Shown piece after piece: positions 62,972 to 64,000 of a stretch of 64,000 nucleotides of DNA. Source of the stretch: Secundilactobacillus angelensis (GTDB lineage: Bacteria; Bacillota; Bacilli; Lactobacillales; Lactobacillaceae). The stretch's first letter is position 1. The number at the start of each line of letters is the position of its first letter. Below the pieces are notes generated by a model. That model had not been told where the DNA came from. It made no database searches and saw only the letters and a list, made by a program, of their open reading frames with translations. The stretch is from assembly GCF_012641075.1 (NCBI RefSeq), contig NZ_JAAXLJ010000008.1:29018-93017 (forward strand), written 5' to 3'. The translations under genes were made by a program, and so were the position numbers.

Positions 62972-64000
62972 TTATTCATCGTCGCGTTTCTTACGCTTGA
63001 GTCCAAGTGCAGCTAACAAGCCTAACAATCCGAGGCCAATCGTTGCACCTACAGAATTCTTTTGGTCGTTAGTTTGTGGCAATTTACCTTGAGCAACTGT
63101 CTTCTGGTTCTGACTAGAAACGTTACCGTTTGTGCCGGTTACAGAAGCTTGGTTGTTCCCAACAGATTGATCCCCAGCAACATTAGTTGAAACGTTGGCG
63201 TTGCCTGTGTTATCACCAGTGGTCGAACCGCCATTTGACGACTCGCCATTAGGTGTCTTCACTGCAGTACCTTCATTTGAACCAGTTGTTGTGTCAGTAC
63301 CAGTTGAACCAGTACCGTTACCAGTTGAGGTATTGGTATTTCCACCTTCGTTATCAGTATTACCAGTTGGGTTGTTGCCATTATCACCCGGTTTGCCAGG
63401 ATTTCCATTCGTGTTGCCACTCTTTTCCACGCTGACAGGTTCTGGCATCATGCCAAAGGTAATGCTGCCATCTGGCGTAACCGTCTCAGTTACACTAGGT
63501 GCATCTCCTGGCTTGTGAGTCAATTGAATACCATTTGGCTCGTTATTAGTCAAGGTTGTCTTACCAGCTGTTGCCGTGTTACCTGGTGTGACAGTTTGAC
63601 TAGGCAAGCTAGGCTGACCATTAGGAGTTTCAGTGAAGACTGCGTTACCGGTCTTATCGATCGTTACCTTAGTCTTATCACCATCGCCCCAAGTCTTATC
63701 AATCTGGGTAACAGCACCGCTGCCATCAACTTTGGTGTCGGTAGTACCGCCATCTGGATCCTTCGTCGTTGTAGTGACGTAGTAACCATCCTTCGTCGTC
63801 GAAACAGGTTCAGGAACTTTCCAGAATGAACTCGTGCCATCTGGGTTGATCGTCTCGCCGGTCTGGTCAGTAGTTGGCTTACCGTTGGTATCGGTTCCTG
63901 GCGTGTCATGCGTCATCGTCACGCCTGGGTTATCGTTCGTAACGGTCGTCTTACCCGTCTTGACCGTTTCGCCTGGGTTGACTGTGACTGCTGGCAAGCT
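62972..64000 (-). CDS. LPXTG-anchored surface protein, 3' part (5' end beyond the window)
   Basis: The frame is open to base 64000, so only the C-terminal 343 residues are seen. They hold two imperfect modules of the type SLP-x2-TV-x-PG ... GKTT-x-TN ... PDG ... PEPVS, 130 residues apart, then a Gly/Asn/Thr-rich spacer of about 130 residues and the wall-sorting signal LPQTN, a hydrophobic helix and KRKKRDDE. Sortase A anchors it to peptidoglycan. The ligand is unknown. Confidence 0.93.
   Translation of the reverse strand, partial: SLPAVTVNPGETVKTGKTTVTNDNPGVTMTHDTPGTDTNGKPTTDQTGETINPDGTSSFWKVPEPVSTTKDGYYVTTTTKDPDGGTTDTKVDGSGAVTQIDKTWGDGDKTKVTIDKTGNAVFTETPNGQPSLPSQTVTPGNTATAGKTTLTNNEPNGIQLTHKPGDAPSVTETVTPDGSITFGMMPEPVSVEKSGNTNGNPGKPGDNGNNPTGNTDNEGGNTNTSTGNGTGSTGTDTTTGSNEGTAVKTPNGESSNGGSTTGDNTGNANVSTNVAGDQSVGNNQASVTGTNGNVSSQNQKTVAQGKLPQTNDQKNSVGATIGLGLLGLLAALGLKRKKRDDE

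Noticed and set aside
63195..63829. Plus-strand open frames opposite the LPXTG gene
   Set aside because: Made of Val/Pro/Leu repeats that mirror the Gly/Thr/Asn repeats of the real gene on the other strand.

Overview
The window is a 64 kb piece of a low-to-moderate GC Firmicute chromosome, almost certainly a member of the Lactobacillaceae (former Lactobacillus). The reasons are the gene order (comFA-comFC-hpf-secA; tsaB-rimI-rimI-tsaD next to an ABC-F gene, rex and groESL; yabA-holB-darA-tmk-yaaL-recR-ybaB-dnaX-ffs-tadA; rplL back to cysS/gltX/radA), strong AGGAGG ribosome binding sites, class Ib nrdHEF, PepC, and an LPXTG surface protein. I cannot name the species from sequence alone. No prophage, insertion sequence, CRISPR array or plasmid gene was seen; the region is core chromosome.

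Layout. 1-4.8 kb: secA (cut by the left edge), hpf, comFC, comFA on the minus strand. 4.8-10.2 kb: yigZ, tagO, the lrgAB membrane pair with CcpA-type sites, and a KimA-type potassium importer. 10.5-13.3 kb: groESL with a CIRCE operator, and rex. 13.5-26.6 kb: an ABC-F ATPase, then a long minus-strand run for t6A tRNA modification (tsaB, tsaD), acetyltransferases, acyl-ACP thioesterase, rsmI, replication and repair genes (yabA, holB, tmk, recR, dnaX), the c-di-AMP binding protein DarA, SRP RNA and tadA. 26.6-30.3 kb: ribonucleotide reductase nrdH-nrdE-nrdF behind two NrdR boxes. 30.5-43.1 kb: ribosomal proteins L7/L12, L10, L1, L11 with their RNA leaders, nusG, secE, rpmG, a SigH/ComX-like sigma factor, yacP, rlmB, mrnC, cysS, gltX, yacL, radA, dut. 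43.2-64 kb: pepC, a divergent phosphoglycerate mutase, an AEC transporter, an LCP protein, an orphan mannose-family PTS IIA/IIB pair, a HAD phosphatase, tRNA-Leu, thrB, sprL, tex, an unknown gene with a P-type metal ATPase behind a yybP-ykoY (Mn2+) riboswitch, nadE-pncB, tagA, nagR/nagA, proC, and the 3' part of an LPXTG protein running off the right edge.

Themes. Wall teichoic acid synthesis has its first two enzymes here (TagO, TagA) plus an LCP ligase candidate. Competence has ComFA, ComFC, RadA and a possible SigH/ComX. c-di-AMP/potassium has KimA and DarA. NAD salvage has PncB and NadE. The observations most worth a second look are the PTS IIB protein whose phospho-histidine is replaced by proline, the unknown helical protein that appears co-transcribed with the riboswitch-controlled ATPase, two very long hairpins (after pepC and between yacP and the sigma factor), an uncharacterised hairpin in the kimA leader, and promoter-embedded operators for NrdR, NagR and CcpA.
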